DNA of 64,000 bases from Tanypteryx hageni (taxonomy: Eukaryota > Arthropoda > Insecta > Odonata > Petaluridae), in the NCBI GenBank assembly GCA_028673005.1, contig CM054118.1:61065401-61129400 (forward strand), written 5' to 3'. The notes under the pieces are model-generated. The model worked only from the letters and a program-made list of their open reading frames with translations. It was not told the DNA's origin and searched no databases. Shown here piece after piece: positions 20,699 through 32,995 of this stretch; positions within the stretch are counted from its first letter, which is position 1, and every line of letters starts with the position of its first letter. The translations under genes were made by a program, and so were the position numbers.

Positions 20699-23489
20699 TC
20701 CCGATTCTTTAATTTCCCCTTCTTTCTCCATCCAATCGTTCCACTCCGTCCAATCTCCATCCCCATTCCCTTATCCTCAACCTTTTCCCTGCATGATATC
20801 CCCCCGCTATCCGCTAACTCGTCCTCAAAATTTGTGATCCGACAGGGAGTGAACAGATTGCGTATACCGTGAGTGTGGGTATCTGCGCTAGTAAATGTGC
20901 GTACCAAACGTTCGGTGCTCACTGTTTGCCTATTGTCCGCCTCTCTCTCTCTCTCTCTCTCTCTCTAGACCTAGAATTCACGAAAGGTAAAGAATCTGTC
21001 ACGTTGGGAAATTTTAACCTCTCGCTCTTTTCGATTATCCAGCAATACGTGCATTTCATTTCAGTATGTGGCGTAATTCAAAAATAAAAAACAAATATGG
21101 AAAATTAAATAGACAATTAGTACCTGCATTAGGCCTCTCCGATAGCTATAACAAAGTTATGAAAAAGCTGATGCGCATTACAGTTAAAATGCCGTCTTCA
21201 CGGGCAATTCATTGCAAGTTGATTTTTTTAAGATTATATGAGTTCTTATTTTTTGTCTATTTTATGCATAATTCCTTATTTTTCAAACCGTATTGAACCA
21301 TAACATGAAGTAAATAATTCTCTAGTGAATTAATATATGGCTTGGTTTTTAATTTTTTATCATCATTTGAATGCAATACCGTTTTATTGTAACAAAATGT
21401 ATTTTTTCCTAAAAATTAAAGTTAAATTTTATTTCAGTTAAAATAAAAATAGGTTTATGTCACGACATTTTGATAATACGTACCTGCGTACATGTATATG
21501 TAATGAACATATTTTAATAGCATTTAAATGATTCTATCGACGTATCACGCATGTTAAAGCTAACTTCATATGATATATAGATATCCATTCTATAAAAATT
21601 CTGTTATTCAAACAAAGTTCTATTACTATAATGTTCTAACATTATTATGTGTATATATTGAATCAATGAAGAGCTCCCTAGTTGGGTGAATTTGAAGTTT
21701 TTATTAAGTATGCACAATAGATGCTACCTATAACATATATTTTATTTTTATTTTATTCGTCACATTTTTCACTATTTTTGAAAATGATAGAAAATTTTGG
21801 AAACAGTACAATCAAAAAATCCATTTTCACAAATTTACGATCATTGCCGTCATTGCAAGAGGTATTTTACATTCGGTCATGTAAGTTGTCGTTTCAAGTA
21901 TTTTGACCTCATTTTGGGATAAATTTATGACGACGAGCATCTTATTTGCCCAAAGATTGCCGCAATCACAAAAATATTTCCACGCTAGAACGGCGGTAAG
22001 CAATCTTAGGAAAGGTGACCCCGTTGTCGCGGATGTTGGAACGCTGCCAAATATTGCGAGTCGCATACATACATATAAGACTGGTTCAGTTACACATTTT
22101 TGGCGGCGAAAATCACTATCGAATCTTAAAGAGGACTATTTTTCTGATCTCATCTTATTCAAGGCCTTCATTACTTTTTCACATTTCTTTCTCCGAAACA
22201 AATTTATTCGCAATGATAATCACGCATTGCCCCAAATACAACTCATTTTTAAAATGAGACAGCCAATATTCCGAAATGATTATTATTTCTATCACTAAAA
22301 ATGTGGTAAAAAACAGTTATTTTTTAGATTTTCTCTGTCATGCTCTCGCGAGGCCAATTTTGACGGATGCAATTACGTTATTTTGGAAAATGTGAAATAA
22401 TTTTCGCAGAGAAAAAGTACAAACTTTTTAACATTTTAAATTGAAAGAATGCGAATCTGATTGAATATGAGGATGGCATTTTTTTTAAATTCGACGTTTA
22501 CTTTTTTATTGAGCAATGGATTTTTCTTAGTAATTAATATTTCAGGATCTTATATAAGTGGCTTTAAAATTATACGTGTGATTAAGAATGAAAAAACGTA
22601 ATATATACCAGTGAAATGACAAACACTGATTGTCGTTAGCTGTCAATGCATTGCAGTTCTTTTTACATTTGCCATTATAGATATTTTTTTCTTTTTTAAA
22701 TCAATTCCTGCTTCTCTAATAATTAAAATGATATTTGTATTGTTGGTATCATTAAAGGTAAAAAAATAGAGAATTTTTAGGAGCTGGGACTTTTTATTCC
22801 CTATATTTCCCAGAATGAAAACATACAGTATACACTCGTATATATTTCACTTAAATCCTAAATCCCTTGCCTCCGTTTTATATATCTCTAGCAATAATAA
22901 TAACTCCGCTCTCTTCATTCATCTTTCCTAACCCATAAACTATTTGGATCCCTCATGCTTCTTTGTTACCCTAGATCCCGCTTCCTACCGCGTATGTTTG
23001 CTGAGTTGCTCGCCTTTTCATTTCCTTCCACTTCGAGGGCGCATTCTCTGTTCATTGAGACAGGGATGGCCATCATTCCTTCTCTCTCGCATGATATCGC
23101 ACATTTGGTCGTTCATACCGGCAGAGTATTCCACCGCGATTCCTTGAAATGTGGTTTCATGATCGCTTAAATACCCGCCATTTCGCACTGTCGACTCCAG
23201 TGGAGTATCAATTGTGGGGGTCATGTTGCCATCGTGCGTTCCACCCATACTCTCTCTTATCTATAATTTCTCTTTCGCCTCCTTCACCAACATATCTTCT
23301 CTGCTCTCACTCTTAAGCTGGATATCAAGAGATCTCTTCGTGATATATTGACTTTTCGTATAATTTTCCCCGTCGTGCTATAACTTTATAACTGTATCAC
23401 CCACTCGTGCTGCCCATTTTATTTTTTCTGTAACTTAGTCTAGCAATTTTCGAATTTATTTTTTTTACGATCCATAATTCTATTTTATG
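20699..23489. other. Non-coding, AT-rich
   Basis: Contains a (CT)n microsatellite at 20941-20966. No coding region, tRNA or terminal repeat pair was recognised. Open frames such as 21903-22298 do not resemble a protein family. Confidence 0.5.
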
Positions 23490-23650
23490 ATTAAAGATGC
23501 GCTGAAAGAAAAACTGAAAGGTAAAAGAGAAAGAGGAAGGAAAAGGTTTCAGCTGATAGATGACTTGACAGGGAAGAAGGATAAGGCGGAAAGAGGAATC
23601 TTTATAGAAGCGTATGCATCCAAATACATAGGGTAACGGCAAGAGAATTA
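23490..23650 (+). pseudogene. LINE C-terminal fragment (KRERGRKRFQLIDDL)
   Basis: The plus strand encodes KEKLKGKRERGRKRFQLIDD followed by LTGKKDKAERG. This is the end of the same class of LINE protein as at 36662 and 12047 (EGKIxGKRxRGRKRxxxxDDL). The segment is truncated and ends without RT motifs. Confidence 0.6.
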
Positions 23651-24129
23651 GGGAAAGGTATGGAGGTTTAATTTAATGTAAGAGAATGCAGAAGGTGCAA
23701 GTACAAATAGACAGGAAGGAGAGTGTGTGTGAGATAGAGAGCAAGGGTGACTAGGAAAGTTAATTTTATCTCCTCTTTAAAAAAAAATTTCCGGGAATTG
23801 CAGGAGCTCTGTTTTTTGTCATATAGTTGTAATTCTTTTAATCCTCTCCTTCCTATATCTCCTCTATCTTTATCATATGATCAATGCTCACTACTGGTTT
23901 CGTGTATTGTATGTATGTATGTATGTATGAAGCTTTTGAAGAATGTGAAGAGTGTGAGAGTTAATACTCCTTTTCCAGGAAATTTGTTGCCTGGGAGACG
24001 CTCCAATTTTTCCTGTAGAAGCCAGATCAAATATGTGTGTGTGCTTTTGTGCAACAGAAGCAGGAGTACGACTAAGGTCGAAGCCGAAAAAGAAGATATT
24101 AAGGAGATGATATAAAAGAGAATAGTGGA
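23651..24129. other. Non-coding with (GTAT)n
   Basis: A (GTAT)n run at about 23907-23929. Otherwise nothing recognised before the LINE fragment. Confidence 0.5.
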
Positions 24130-24462
24130 ATGTCCTTATCACTTGCATGAAAGGAAATGGACATCATTAGAGGAACGTAGCCTGCAGGCTAGATTTAAAC
24201 TACTAAGAAAATGTATGCCGAAGGAACTAGCGAATGAGGTAGTAGGACTTATCAGAAGCCCGACGTATCTCGGAAGGCAGGATAGTGAGAATTAGATTCG
24301 CGAGATCGATTGTAGGACGGAGCGATACAGAGGATCGTTTTTCCCTAGGACGATAAGAGAACATAATAGAAAACGATAACGTAGGAAAACTAGGGTCCCT
24401 TGGTGCGCTGCACCCCCTGCTATCTACCAAAAAGGTGACTTGCAGGGTATGATTTAGATGTA
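24130..24462 (+). pseudogene. LINE-1f family 3' fragment
   Basis: The plus strand reads HERKWTSLEERSLQARFKLL, then SPTYLGRQD, a TAG stop, and CRTERYRGSFFPRTIREHNR. This aligns with the last residues of the 787-residue protein at 13518 (PTYIGR..CRTERYKGSFFPRTI). It is followed by the shared 3' UTR (CACCCCCTGCTATCTACC, GGTGACTTGCAGGGTATGA) and a TAGATGTAGA tail. A 5'-truncated dead copy. Confidence 0.85.
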
Positions 24463-25467
24463 GAAGTAGCTCGCGAGACTGAGGAACAGGAACTCAGGAG
24501 GACTGAGGAAGTGAAGGGTGGTCTTTCAGGGTCACAGGGATTATGGAAACGGTATCGGAGTTTCTGCGCCTGGGCTTAAGTCTAGCGAGGCAAATGGCTT
24601 AAAAAAACTGACGCTATATCTTAGAGTCGCCATCAAAAATCAATAAGTTTCCCTTTATGCCTAGCTCTCTCTATATATACTCGTAAAGTTGCTTTCCTTT
24701 TTCCCTCTCTCTCTCTCTACTATCATTATTCATCTCACGAACACTTTTAAACACCCTTCTTTTCAAATGCCATCCGTTTTGATAACCATTAGGTCGTCCG
24801 TTGACTGCGAAATCAGCTTTCAGGTGAATAATATTCCAAGAAGAAAATTTGCTTGCTCAAAATAAAATACGAATTCACTGTTTCTCGCCGATGGTCTTAG
24901 CCTAGGCAATGCAGGAATCAATTTGTGACGAAACTGATCATGCAGATCGTTGGGTCGTAAAATCCCCAGTAAGGTCGCACTTGGAATTTGAAGTCTAGAA
25001 ATTACCTCATCCTAAAAAAAGTTACAAAAGAATAACCTTGATGGCCTATTTCTTTGGCCTTGACCTGCAAAGGCAGCTAGCTGTTGGGTTTTACGTGGAT
25101 TGCAGCCCAGATTCTAAAGTGGAAATGTTGAGGCAAATGCGGTCCATTTGTGGAATTCCGCGTAAATGCAATGTAAATGTCTGTAATGTAATCCTTGTAA
25201 TGATTCGATGAATTTATAAAACTGTGTTTGGCTTGGAACTAGGTAAGTATAAAATTCCGCCTAACTTTTTAAATTAATGTTAACCATTTCCAATCTACGT
25301 GGATGATCGATATCATACTCTTGTATAATTTATGTGGACAGCCATAATTATTGTGCTCTATTTATGTTCATGTTTCTATGATAGGAACAAAAATATTGAC
25401 ATTAAGCTTCTAATAATAAATTTAAGAAATGAGACGTGAGGAGATTTAATTAACAACGGTATTTTAA
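24463..25467. other. Non-coding, nothing recognised
   Basis: Contains a short (CT)n run near 24705. No coding block was identified. Confidence 0.5.
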
Positions 25468-26424
25468 CCCGGGAGTGGTAGCGTGGGATATTTAATTACC
25501 CCACACTTATAATTAGTTCTGGCATTTCATGTTAGATCGCAGTAGCTTGCTGTGCCTTCCTATACCTTTCAAGGACATCCTATGGTCGCATTCTAACCAT
25601 TTGGAAACATTGTGAGACCATCAGCTTAACTGTGACAAAGGTTGAAACTAAACTGGGGCATACAAATACTCCACGCGACTGCTGACGTTACAGTTTTGAA
25701 AAGTGGCTTACGATTCTACTATCCGTTTTCTGAGCATGATTACTTTTGTTCGGTATGAGCAATAAAACGAGAGTATATGATCTTGCGCGGGGCATTTGAA
25801 TACCCCAGGCATCTAATTAGTTTACAGTTTACTTCTAGAGCGCTGAACCTGTTGACCCTTTCTATAACTTCAAGTGGAGAGCTGCTGGTTCGTATCCCGC
25901 CTTCCGTGGACTTGAGCAGTCAGTCAGTTACCGCTAATTAGTTAATTTTCATTTAATTACTTTCATTTTTAGTAATATTTCATAATGTGCAGTACTTTGA
26001 AATAAGAAATCGCAATCCAACTTTGTGAAACAGGTTCAATTTAGCTAGCAAGAAAGTTTACTCAAATGAAACCGAAGTTCCTTTAATACATAGTGCATTA
26101 ATTTTTGCATTTCTAAAGATGATATGTTTTGCCTTTTACCCCGTTTTCGTGTTGTTATTTCGTTTTAATAAAAAGATTTCATAAGCCATTTTGATATAAT
26201 CCCTTATTCCTTCAAGCTGCAATTATCAGATTCCTAACTGAATGCAAATAAAGACTTTAATACCAATGTGCCATTTTTTGGTTCCAAGATAATGTAGGAG
26301 TCACCCCAGCATAAAACATCAACAAAATATTAACTACAAATTTTACTATAAAAAAATGTTTTGGGGTAATGAAATACCCCACGCGACCATAGGCGGAACA
26401 AAAAACAGCGCGACTACTGAATTG
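25468..26424. mobile_element. piggyBac-like non-autonomous element with internal palindromes
   Basis: TTAA flanks both sides (25464-25467 and 26425-26428). The left end is CCCGGGAGTGGTAGCG and the right end, inverted, is CAATTCAGTAGTCGCG; they agree at about 10 of 17 positions. Palindromes of the form GGGGxATTTxAATACCCC recur inside (about 25484, 25666, 25793 and 26363), some followed by ACGCGAC. No transposase. The call rests on the TTAA pair and end similarity to the piggyBac remnant at 53644. Confidence 0.45.
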
Positions 26425-26428
26425 TTAA

Positions 26429-27690
26429 TTACTGGATTAACGCCTTCATTCGACATATAAATTTTTTATCCTAATGCTTCGCAGAAAAATACTTGGAGTG
26501 TAAATGGAGCCTCTACAATTGACGATAAAATACTAAGCTATTTTTATGAATATAATGGAATTTAATTTAGTTATCATCACATCTAAATTACGAGATTTTA
26601 ATTCAAAAACCTTCAGGTTACTCGTAAAATACTGGCAACACGCCTAAGGAATACGTGTTGCGAGTCGTCTAAGTTAACGGCGCTTATATATGCCCGAGTA
26701 TTGTCGATCTTAACATGAATAGCGAACGAAATTATTTTACGCAATGATTATACAGGTAAAAATACCTTTGACAATCCGCATATTAAAGAAATGCGACACA
26801 TCTTCGAAGATAAGTAGTTGTCCTTGACCTATCTATCAGAGAATTTTCGTTTATTTGAGGTAGCTAATGTGGTTTGAGTATCTTAAAAGAGATTTTTAAA
26901 ATGAGTGGAAATGCTTGCTGGAAGTAGGGGAGCGCTACTGAGCCAAAAATTAGGTCACAAGGCTGAATAAAAAAGTCTTGGGGGAGTGAGGTTTGGAGGA
27001 GGATAAAGAAAAGAAACGTAGTCTGCGGAGGAGACGGAGCAGCAATGTGGGAAACGGGTAAGTGTGAGGAAGACATTAGAGAATAATGGCGCATGCATGA
27101 CCTGGCCACCCTATCAGCGAACCACGCAAGTGTGGAAAGTGACAATACATAAGAAACCCTTCCATAGAAAATACCTCAAAATCTCGCTCTGCGAGTGTGT
27201 AGGCTTGGACCTTCACGATCATTCATTATTTCGCCAATTTTTCTTTAAAAACAACTAAATTTAAGAACCTGTAGGGCAATTTGGAAATTCATAATAGCAA
27301 TGTCGAATAAAATATTTTAAACGAAACGGAAAATCAATTGTAGATGATAAATAATCACAATTTAAACACTATTTCAAGCACTCTATGCTGGTATGAAGAA
27401 TAAGGATTAACCACACAGTATGTGTCTCTCATCCAAGTCCGTTAAAAATGTTTTTAAAGTTAAAAGAAACTTTATTGCAATACATTAAACAAATATTTCT
27501 TTCAAACATTTCTTAATTTTAGCTCCCGATTTACAATCTTACACCCTTCCTTCAGTTCTCAAGACACAGAACTGGAACCAATTTTTCAGTTTCAAAATTA
27601 CATACTTATCATACCTTCATTAATCACAAATACGAACTTCAAATATCTAATCTGATTTTCCATTTCAATCTCTGAATTCTGAAACATTAT
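26429..27690. other. Non-coding, nothing recognised
   Basis: AT-rich sequence. No feature is supported. Confidence 0.5.
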
Positions 27691-28392
27691 TACTTTCTCC
27701 ATATACTTATTGTATTCATGAAAAAATCGACTTCGAGATTTCAACGGAAATACGTTTTGAGGTCCCCTGGAGACGTTTTGTCCATTTTCTTGGTGGTGTA
27801 TGTGTGTGTTAGTGTGTGTGAGAGAGATTGCTTTTTGTAGGTGCTCTAACTCAAAAACTATTAATTAGGTCAACGCAAAATTTTATATTTAACATTTTTA
27901 TAAAAGTCACAAGAACTGATTAGTTTTTGGTAAAAATCGGTCAATCAGAAGTGAGTGTTTACTCTTGCCACTTATTCGTCATTTTGAAATATTTGCTTTA
28001 ATATTTTATAAATGTAAAAATGTATTAGAATAAAAGTTCTAGAACATTTTATTTACTACAACCTTTGTTTGAAATAATTTTCCATATAATGCATTGTTTA
28101 AGAGATATCTTATATTTTTAGCTGTCACCACCACGCCACCTACCGACGACCATTGTTAACAATTGACGCTTAGTTACGTCTTACTAACGCTCCTTTTTCT
28201 TTTCTTAATTGTTGGAGCTTTGTGGCTATATCCAATATCAGAAGGCTATGTTTGAGCTTATCTCTGTTCTTTGTAAAGTCTAAAATTTTCTCGCAGTTTC
28301 TTAAAATATTTTTTATTATATAACCTATTTGGAATATTTAGAAATATTACAGATATAGAGAAATTCATGTGATGGTCACATCAGATTTTTTT
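27691..28392 (-). repeat. RepB element, nearly full length
   Basis: On the minus strand: 5' end AATCTGATGTG(G)CCA-type, subterminal TTTCTC motif, then TCTGATATTGGATATAGCCA, CGTCGGTAGGTGGCGTGGTG, CACTTCTGATTGACCGA and the 3' end with TATATGGAGAAAGTAA. About 700 bp, without coding sequence. The 3' hairpin is imperfect in this copy. Confidence 0.8.
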
Positions 28393-28920
28393 GTTTACAT
28401 GGATTTCGAACATTTTTTAAGAATAAATGAACCTTTCCACTTGGAATTAAAGAACCACTTTATTCGTTATTGTAGCATCGTTTAAAAAATTAATTAAAAA
28501 AACATTTTAAGATTAAAATAGATCCCCTTGACGATATTACGTCATTTTGTTTGTTAACATTTATGTTGATTTATGTCTTTATGTTGAGTCTGTTTATTCT
28601 GTAATATTTACGAAGAAAGAAGTTTTAAAGAACTCAGCAAGATCAGTTACTTTTATTTATCACATCACTTGGAAAATTAAAAAATTAAATTAAATAATAA
28701 TTTAATTATACTTATCCTTAATCCTAATACAGTTAATAATAAATAGAATCTTCTGTTCTATTTACGAAGAAAGAAGATTACATCTTTTGTCAAAAAAATG
28801 TCTCTGAGAAAATTAAATATTTTTTAAGATCAAAATCAGCTTAATGTGACAGCGAAGATTCACAGGTTCTCTAGTGAAACGATAATTTTTGTTGACATGA
28901 GTAAGAATGTCTACAGTTTA
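28393..28920. other. Non-coding, AT-rich
   Basis: Contains a short duplicated TTTACGAAGAAAGAAG motif (near 28608 and 28762). Otherwise nothing recognised. Confidence 0.5.
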
Positions 28921-29268
28921 TATATTCATGAAACGAAATTCTGAAAACTTAAAATTTCTTCGTTATTTCAACCTTTTCTCAGGACAGATCAATTCCTGTC
29001 ACCTATCAGCAAGTTTTAAAATTATTCGAAACTAGAGAAAATAAGTTAACAGCACCACCGAAAAAATTTTCTTCAAAACACTTTCGTAAGTTGATATATT
29101 CATGAAACGAAATTCTTAAAACTAAAAATTTCTTTGATTTTTCAACCTTTTCTCAGAACAGATCAATTCCTGTCACCTATCAGCAAGTTTTAAAATTATT
29201 CGAAACTAGAGAAAATAAGTTAACAGCCCCACCGAAAAAATTTTCGACAAAAGACTTTCGTAAGTTTA
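28921..29268. repeat. 174-bp tandem dimer
   Basis: Two head-to-tail copies, starting TATATTCATGAAACGAAATT at 28921 and 29095, with only a few differences across 174 bp. Blocks such as CAATTCCTGTCACCTATCAG are identical. It could be a satellite fragment or a local duplication. Confidence 0.9.
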
Positions 29269-29471
29269 AATAACTAACTACCGTTCACTTTCACATCAAA
29301 GAAAAATTTCTCAATCCTGATATCGGTAAAAGATTCTCAAATTGGTGGTTATTAAGGCCCCTCTCACATTTCTTTTAGTTGACTATCTCGTTAACTAATA
29401 CTACTAACTGGTACTTTTTGCAAAAGCTAAGAATCTTAGAATTCTTCACTTAGTCTAGTTTTTGACTTTTT

Positions 29472-30350
29472 TATAAGGCGTTTAAATTTTTAGTCGTTCT
29501 TTACAAAAAGTAAACAAAAAACGCCTTATGGTTAGGTCGTGTCCGTCCATCTGTCCGTCCGCATGTTTCATCTCAGAAGCTACTGGGCAGATGTTCATGA
29601 AATTTGGTATTTAGGACATGGGGCAAAGAAAATGATATAAACTGTTTACGTTACCTAATCGGGAGTACCACTTTACTGGTGACCAAAAATTAACTTTTCT
29701 TTGTATCTCGTAAAATATTATTTATAACTAAAACTTCTTCAAGCAATTTTGTAGAACTAGTCAAATAGCATATGTTTTGTTCGTTACTTTTTATAAAAGG
29801 TTTAGCCGGTTTCAAGAAAATCAAACCAGGAAATCGTAATTCACTTCGAACTTACAATTAGCAAAAATTTCCTCACGTTTTCAATTGTTGCCAACGAAAA
29901 CAATCTTCGTGCCAACTGAAGTAAACAATATCTGCCGTAAATAACTAATTAATTTTTATTTCGTGCGCACACAACCTTTGGTAAATGAAGGGAAACTGAT
30001 TATCTACGACAAAGAAATGAACTTAACTACGTATATTTTCTTTACGTGTACACAGCGTTCGTAAGTGAAAATAAATGAGCCATTTACGACGAAGGAATGA
30101 ACTTGAACATAAAGATTATATTACTACTATTCGACTGAGGTAAGTTTTTAAGTAATTGTCGATTGTTTCATCAATTATAACTGATTAAGAAAGTAGTCGG
30201 TGGATGAAAAATTCGACATTTCCTTGACATCACTACTGGTACTTCAGTTCTTAGACATTATACAAAGCCATTAATATTTATATATTTTTGAATGATTGCA
30301 TAACTTGTAAAGAACGCCTCTGCCTCGCATGTATGCACGCATGATGTGTG
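29472..30350 (-). repeat. H2 element (hairpin-ended repeat)
   Basis: Read on the minus strand: a 5' palindrome ATGCACACATCATGCGTGCAT (about 30331-30351), subterminal GGCGTTCTTTACA (30306-30318), a body without coding sequence, a run of GGAC repeats (29541-29560), and a 3' end with TGTAAAGAACGAC inside a stem ATAAGGCGTTT/AAACGCCTTAT (29473-29529). This is the same layout as H1 with different sequence. No close second copy was seen in the window. Confidence 0.6.
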
Positions 30351-30600
30351 CATCTTTCCTCTCTTGTTCATTTAAATTTTAGACTGCATGTTACATTTAT
30401 TATCGGGAATAAATATCGATTTTTACCCAGATAAGCCTGAAACTTTTTTTTTTAGTAAATTTATTTTAACGCTTTAAAATGTACTCAAAAGGGTCCTATG
30501 TGAACGGTTTTAACAATTTTTTCTTTAATTCTTAAATTAGTTTTTGAAAAAAATTGTGTCCTATATATATAGGACAGTAGGCTTCATACAGGAACATAAG

Positions 30601-30985
30601 AAAGTGTTAGAATAAAGTGATCCGAAGATCCTATGCAGACAGGCATAAGCTGTAAAGTTGGGAATAATTTTGAAACGAGAAAAAAGTCTGCTATGATCGG
30701 GAATCGAACCCGGGTCTTCCACTTTCCGGGCGGATATTCTACCACTGAACTATCGTAGCAGATCATTTTTCTCGTTTCTGAACGCGGATGTTTTCTTGGT
30801 TGGGACGGAACTAGCCAAGCTAGTATCAAACTGCCCCAACGGATGTCCTCGAAGAGATACACCGAAGAAAACTCCTCTCTCTCAAATGGTGAGATTGTCA
30901 AGCAAGAAATTGGTGGAATAAAGTGATCCTAAGATCCTATGCAGACAGGCATAAGCTGTAAAGTTGGGAATAATTTCTCGTTTCA
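30601..30985 (-). mobile_element. tRNA-bearing cassette, copy 3
   Basis: A 385-bp insert bounded by a perfect 11-bp direct repeat AGGAACATAAG (30590-30600 and 30986-30996). Order: the shared 80-bp segment in plus orientation, a minus-strand tRNA-like gene, a GGAACTAGCCAAGCTAGT block, GGATGTCCTCGAAGAGATAC, TCAAATGGTGAGATTGTCAA, then the 80-bp segment again in the same (direct) orientation. Copy 1 has its second segment inverted instead. Confidence 0.85.
30689..30759 (-). tRNA. tRNA-Gly-like gene in cassette copy 3 (anticodon position GGA)
   Basis: 71 nt on the minus strand with acceptor GCTACGA/TCATAGC, box A TAGTTCAGTGG, anticodon loop CCGGAAA and box B GGGTTCGATTCCC. A GACTTTTTTC run follows. 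The anticodon position differs from copies 1 and 2, which argues against selection for decoding. Confidence 0.6.
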
Positions 30986-31156
30986 AGGAACATAAGGATA
31001 AATAGTGGCGTCCTACATGTAGAACAGTAGGTTAAGGTACAGAAGTACAACACATTTGCAAATCTACAGTTTATTTATCTATATTTTAAATTTAGACATT
31101 GTTTAATATGATTTAGGCTATTTATAGTGACATATACTCTATTAAAAATATAATTA

Positions 31157-32995
31157 GAAGTATAATACACAAAAGAAAGAACAGTAACTGATAAAAATAC
31201 CTTTCTTTGGGTGGTATGCTACAAAACATTTGACATGCAAACCAACATCATATTTCCTGCAGCGTGTTGTGGTCTTTTGATGACACTGTCGGCACCTTGT
31301 TTTACTGTCTTGTGGGATAACCAGATGGTATAGCCTGTCATATGTGAAATCAATGTGTTCCAGTCGAGATGGTTTGCTGGGTCCTCTTTTTGTTTTACGC
31401 TTATTTGTCTCTAACAGTGCAATAACAATTCGTCGCCCGAATGCCAAGTGATCCAATTTTCCACCATTTAGTCTATGGAGGAGCCATGCATTCTGCTCTG
31501 CCATGTCAATACACTGCATTATTACTGGGAAATAACATTTTTTCCCCCGTACGGCCTTGCGATACAAAGAAATGTTTTGATCAGCACCACCAACTACCCC
31601 CATGTGCTTATTGTACATGACACCATTTGCAGTTGAGAAATTTGGATTTTCTTTTTGTCTTTTCTGGAATATCTAGTAACATTTTGCACTGGGTGCACAG
31701 ATACAGCATTCGACGCCACACTGACAACGCTGTTGTCATTCCACTTACAAATTATGACTTGCCTATCAGCTGTTTGGTAATCAAAAGAACCTCTTTGTTT
31801 TTTCTTTATGGCAGCTGTATCCTCTATGGGGCAGTTTGATGTCCTGTTGTCCCGAATGTTGGCAGTAGCTCTGATTTTTCGCTTACCTAGCTCAAGTAAC
31901 GGTGGAACACTGGTAAAGATATTATCAAAGAAGAAGTGGTAAGCAGCATCTGAGAACTCAGTAGACCTCAAACCATCAGAGTACTGTAGTATGACACTTC
32001 CTCCCAGGCCATATTCTAGATATTCCTCTTGGTGTTGAAGCCCTCTGGTATGTTTCAAACCAAATGACAAACCCATTGTCTGTTGCACCGACCCAAACTT
32101 TGTATCCATATCTTATAGGTTTATTCCTTATAAATAGTTTGCACCCATGTCGTCCGTAATAGGGCACCATGGCTTCATCAATGCAATGGTTTTCAACATG
32201 AGGAGCATATAATTTGAACTTTTTATTCAGTAAACTTATCAAAGGTCGAACTTTTGTGAATTTATCTTGTTTGTCCAGATTTTCAACATCATTTAGGTGC
32301 AAATGTAGAAATATGAAATCATAACGATCGCGTGACATTGCAGAACTCACTAGAGTTTTCCCAATACATTCCCCGCCGAGCTGGACTGAGGTAACCACTT
32401 AAAAGTAGTATGCCAATGAAGCACTTTATTTCTACTATGGTCACATCACCTAGCTTATTTTTACGTGCGATATACTTGTTGGTCTCAGAAACAAGCAGCC
32501 AAATCACATCATCATCAAATATTGAGCAAAACCAATCAACAGGCGGTATACCATTTGAAGCTGCTTCAATATGTACCCGTTCAGGCCAATTTGGTTGCAG
32601 GTCCTCGGATTTCCAAGTCATACTTGCCTTTTGCTTTTTCTTAGGCGGCTTCTTGTTAGCTTTTTTTGTTTGACGATGGCTAGAACCTGATGATCCCAGA
32701 TCCATTGGCATGTGATTTTCCATTCCTCTAATCTCCGCTGGTGCTGGAAGAATATTACCAGGAAGATTGTTTATGTTTATATCTGCATCTTCTTCATCAG
32801 AGTCTTCATCACTGCGACCCCAAGTGGCATTATCCGGAGGAGAGATGAATATGTCTATATTTGGGAAAGGTATATCTGTTTCTTCATCCTCTAGAACGCT
32901 CAAGATTTCATCCAGAGTAAGTTCTTTTTCATCTCGAATGTGGCGCTTCCTACAAAAACCATATCCACAATTAAAGCTGTTCTCATTTACACACC
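31157..32995 (-). pseudogene. piggyBac transposase, three frameshifts
   Basis: piggyBac transposases cut at TTAA with a DDD catalytic core. The N-terminal part (about 32319-32995) is acidic, with DEDSDEEDADININ. It ends in the DDE_Tnp_1_7 start ([32 protein letters not shown]). First catalytic Asp: [14 protein letters not shown] (about 32170). Second: FFFDNIFTSVPPLLEL (about 31920). Third: ICKWNDNSVVSV (about 31735). A C-terminal Cys-rich domain follows (CRQCHQKTTTRCRKYDVGLHVKCF). The frame changes near 32350, 32040 and 31605, and the reading frame continues upstream of 32903 to a TAA near 32998 without a clear ATG. Catalytic residues survive but the gene cannot be read through. Confidence 0.92.
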
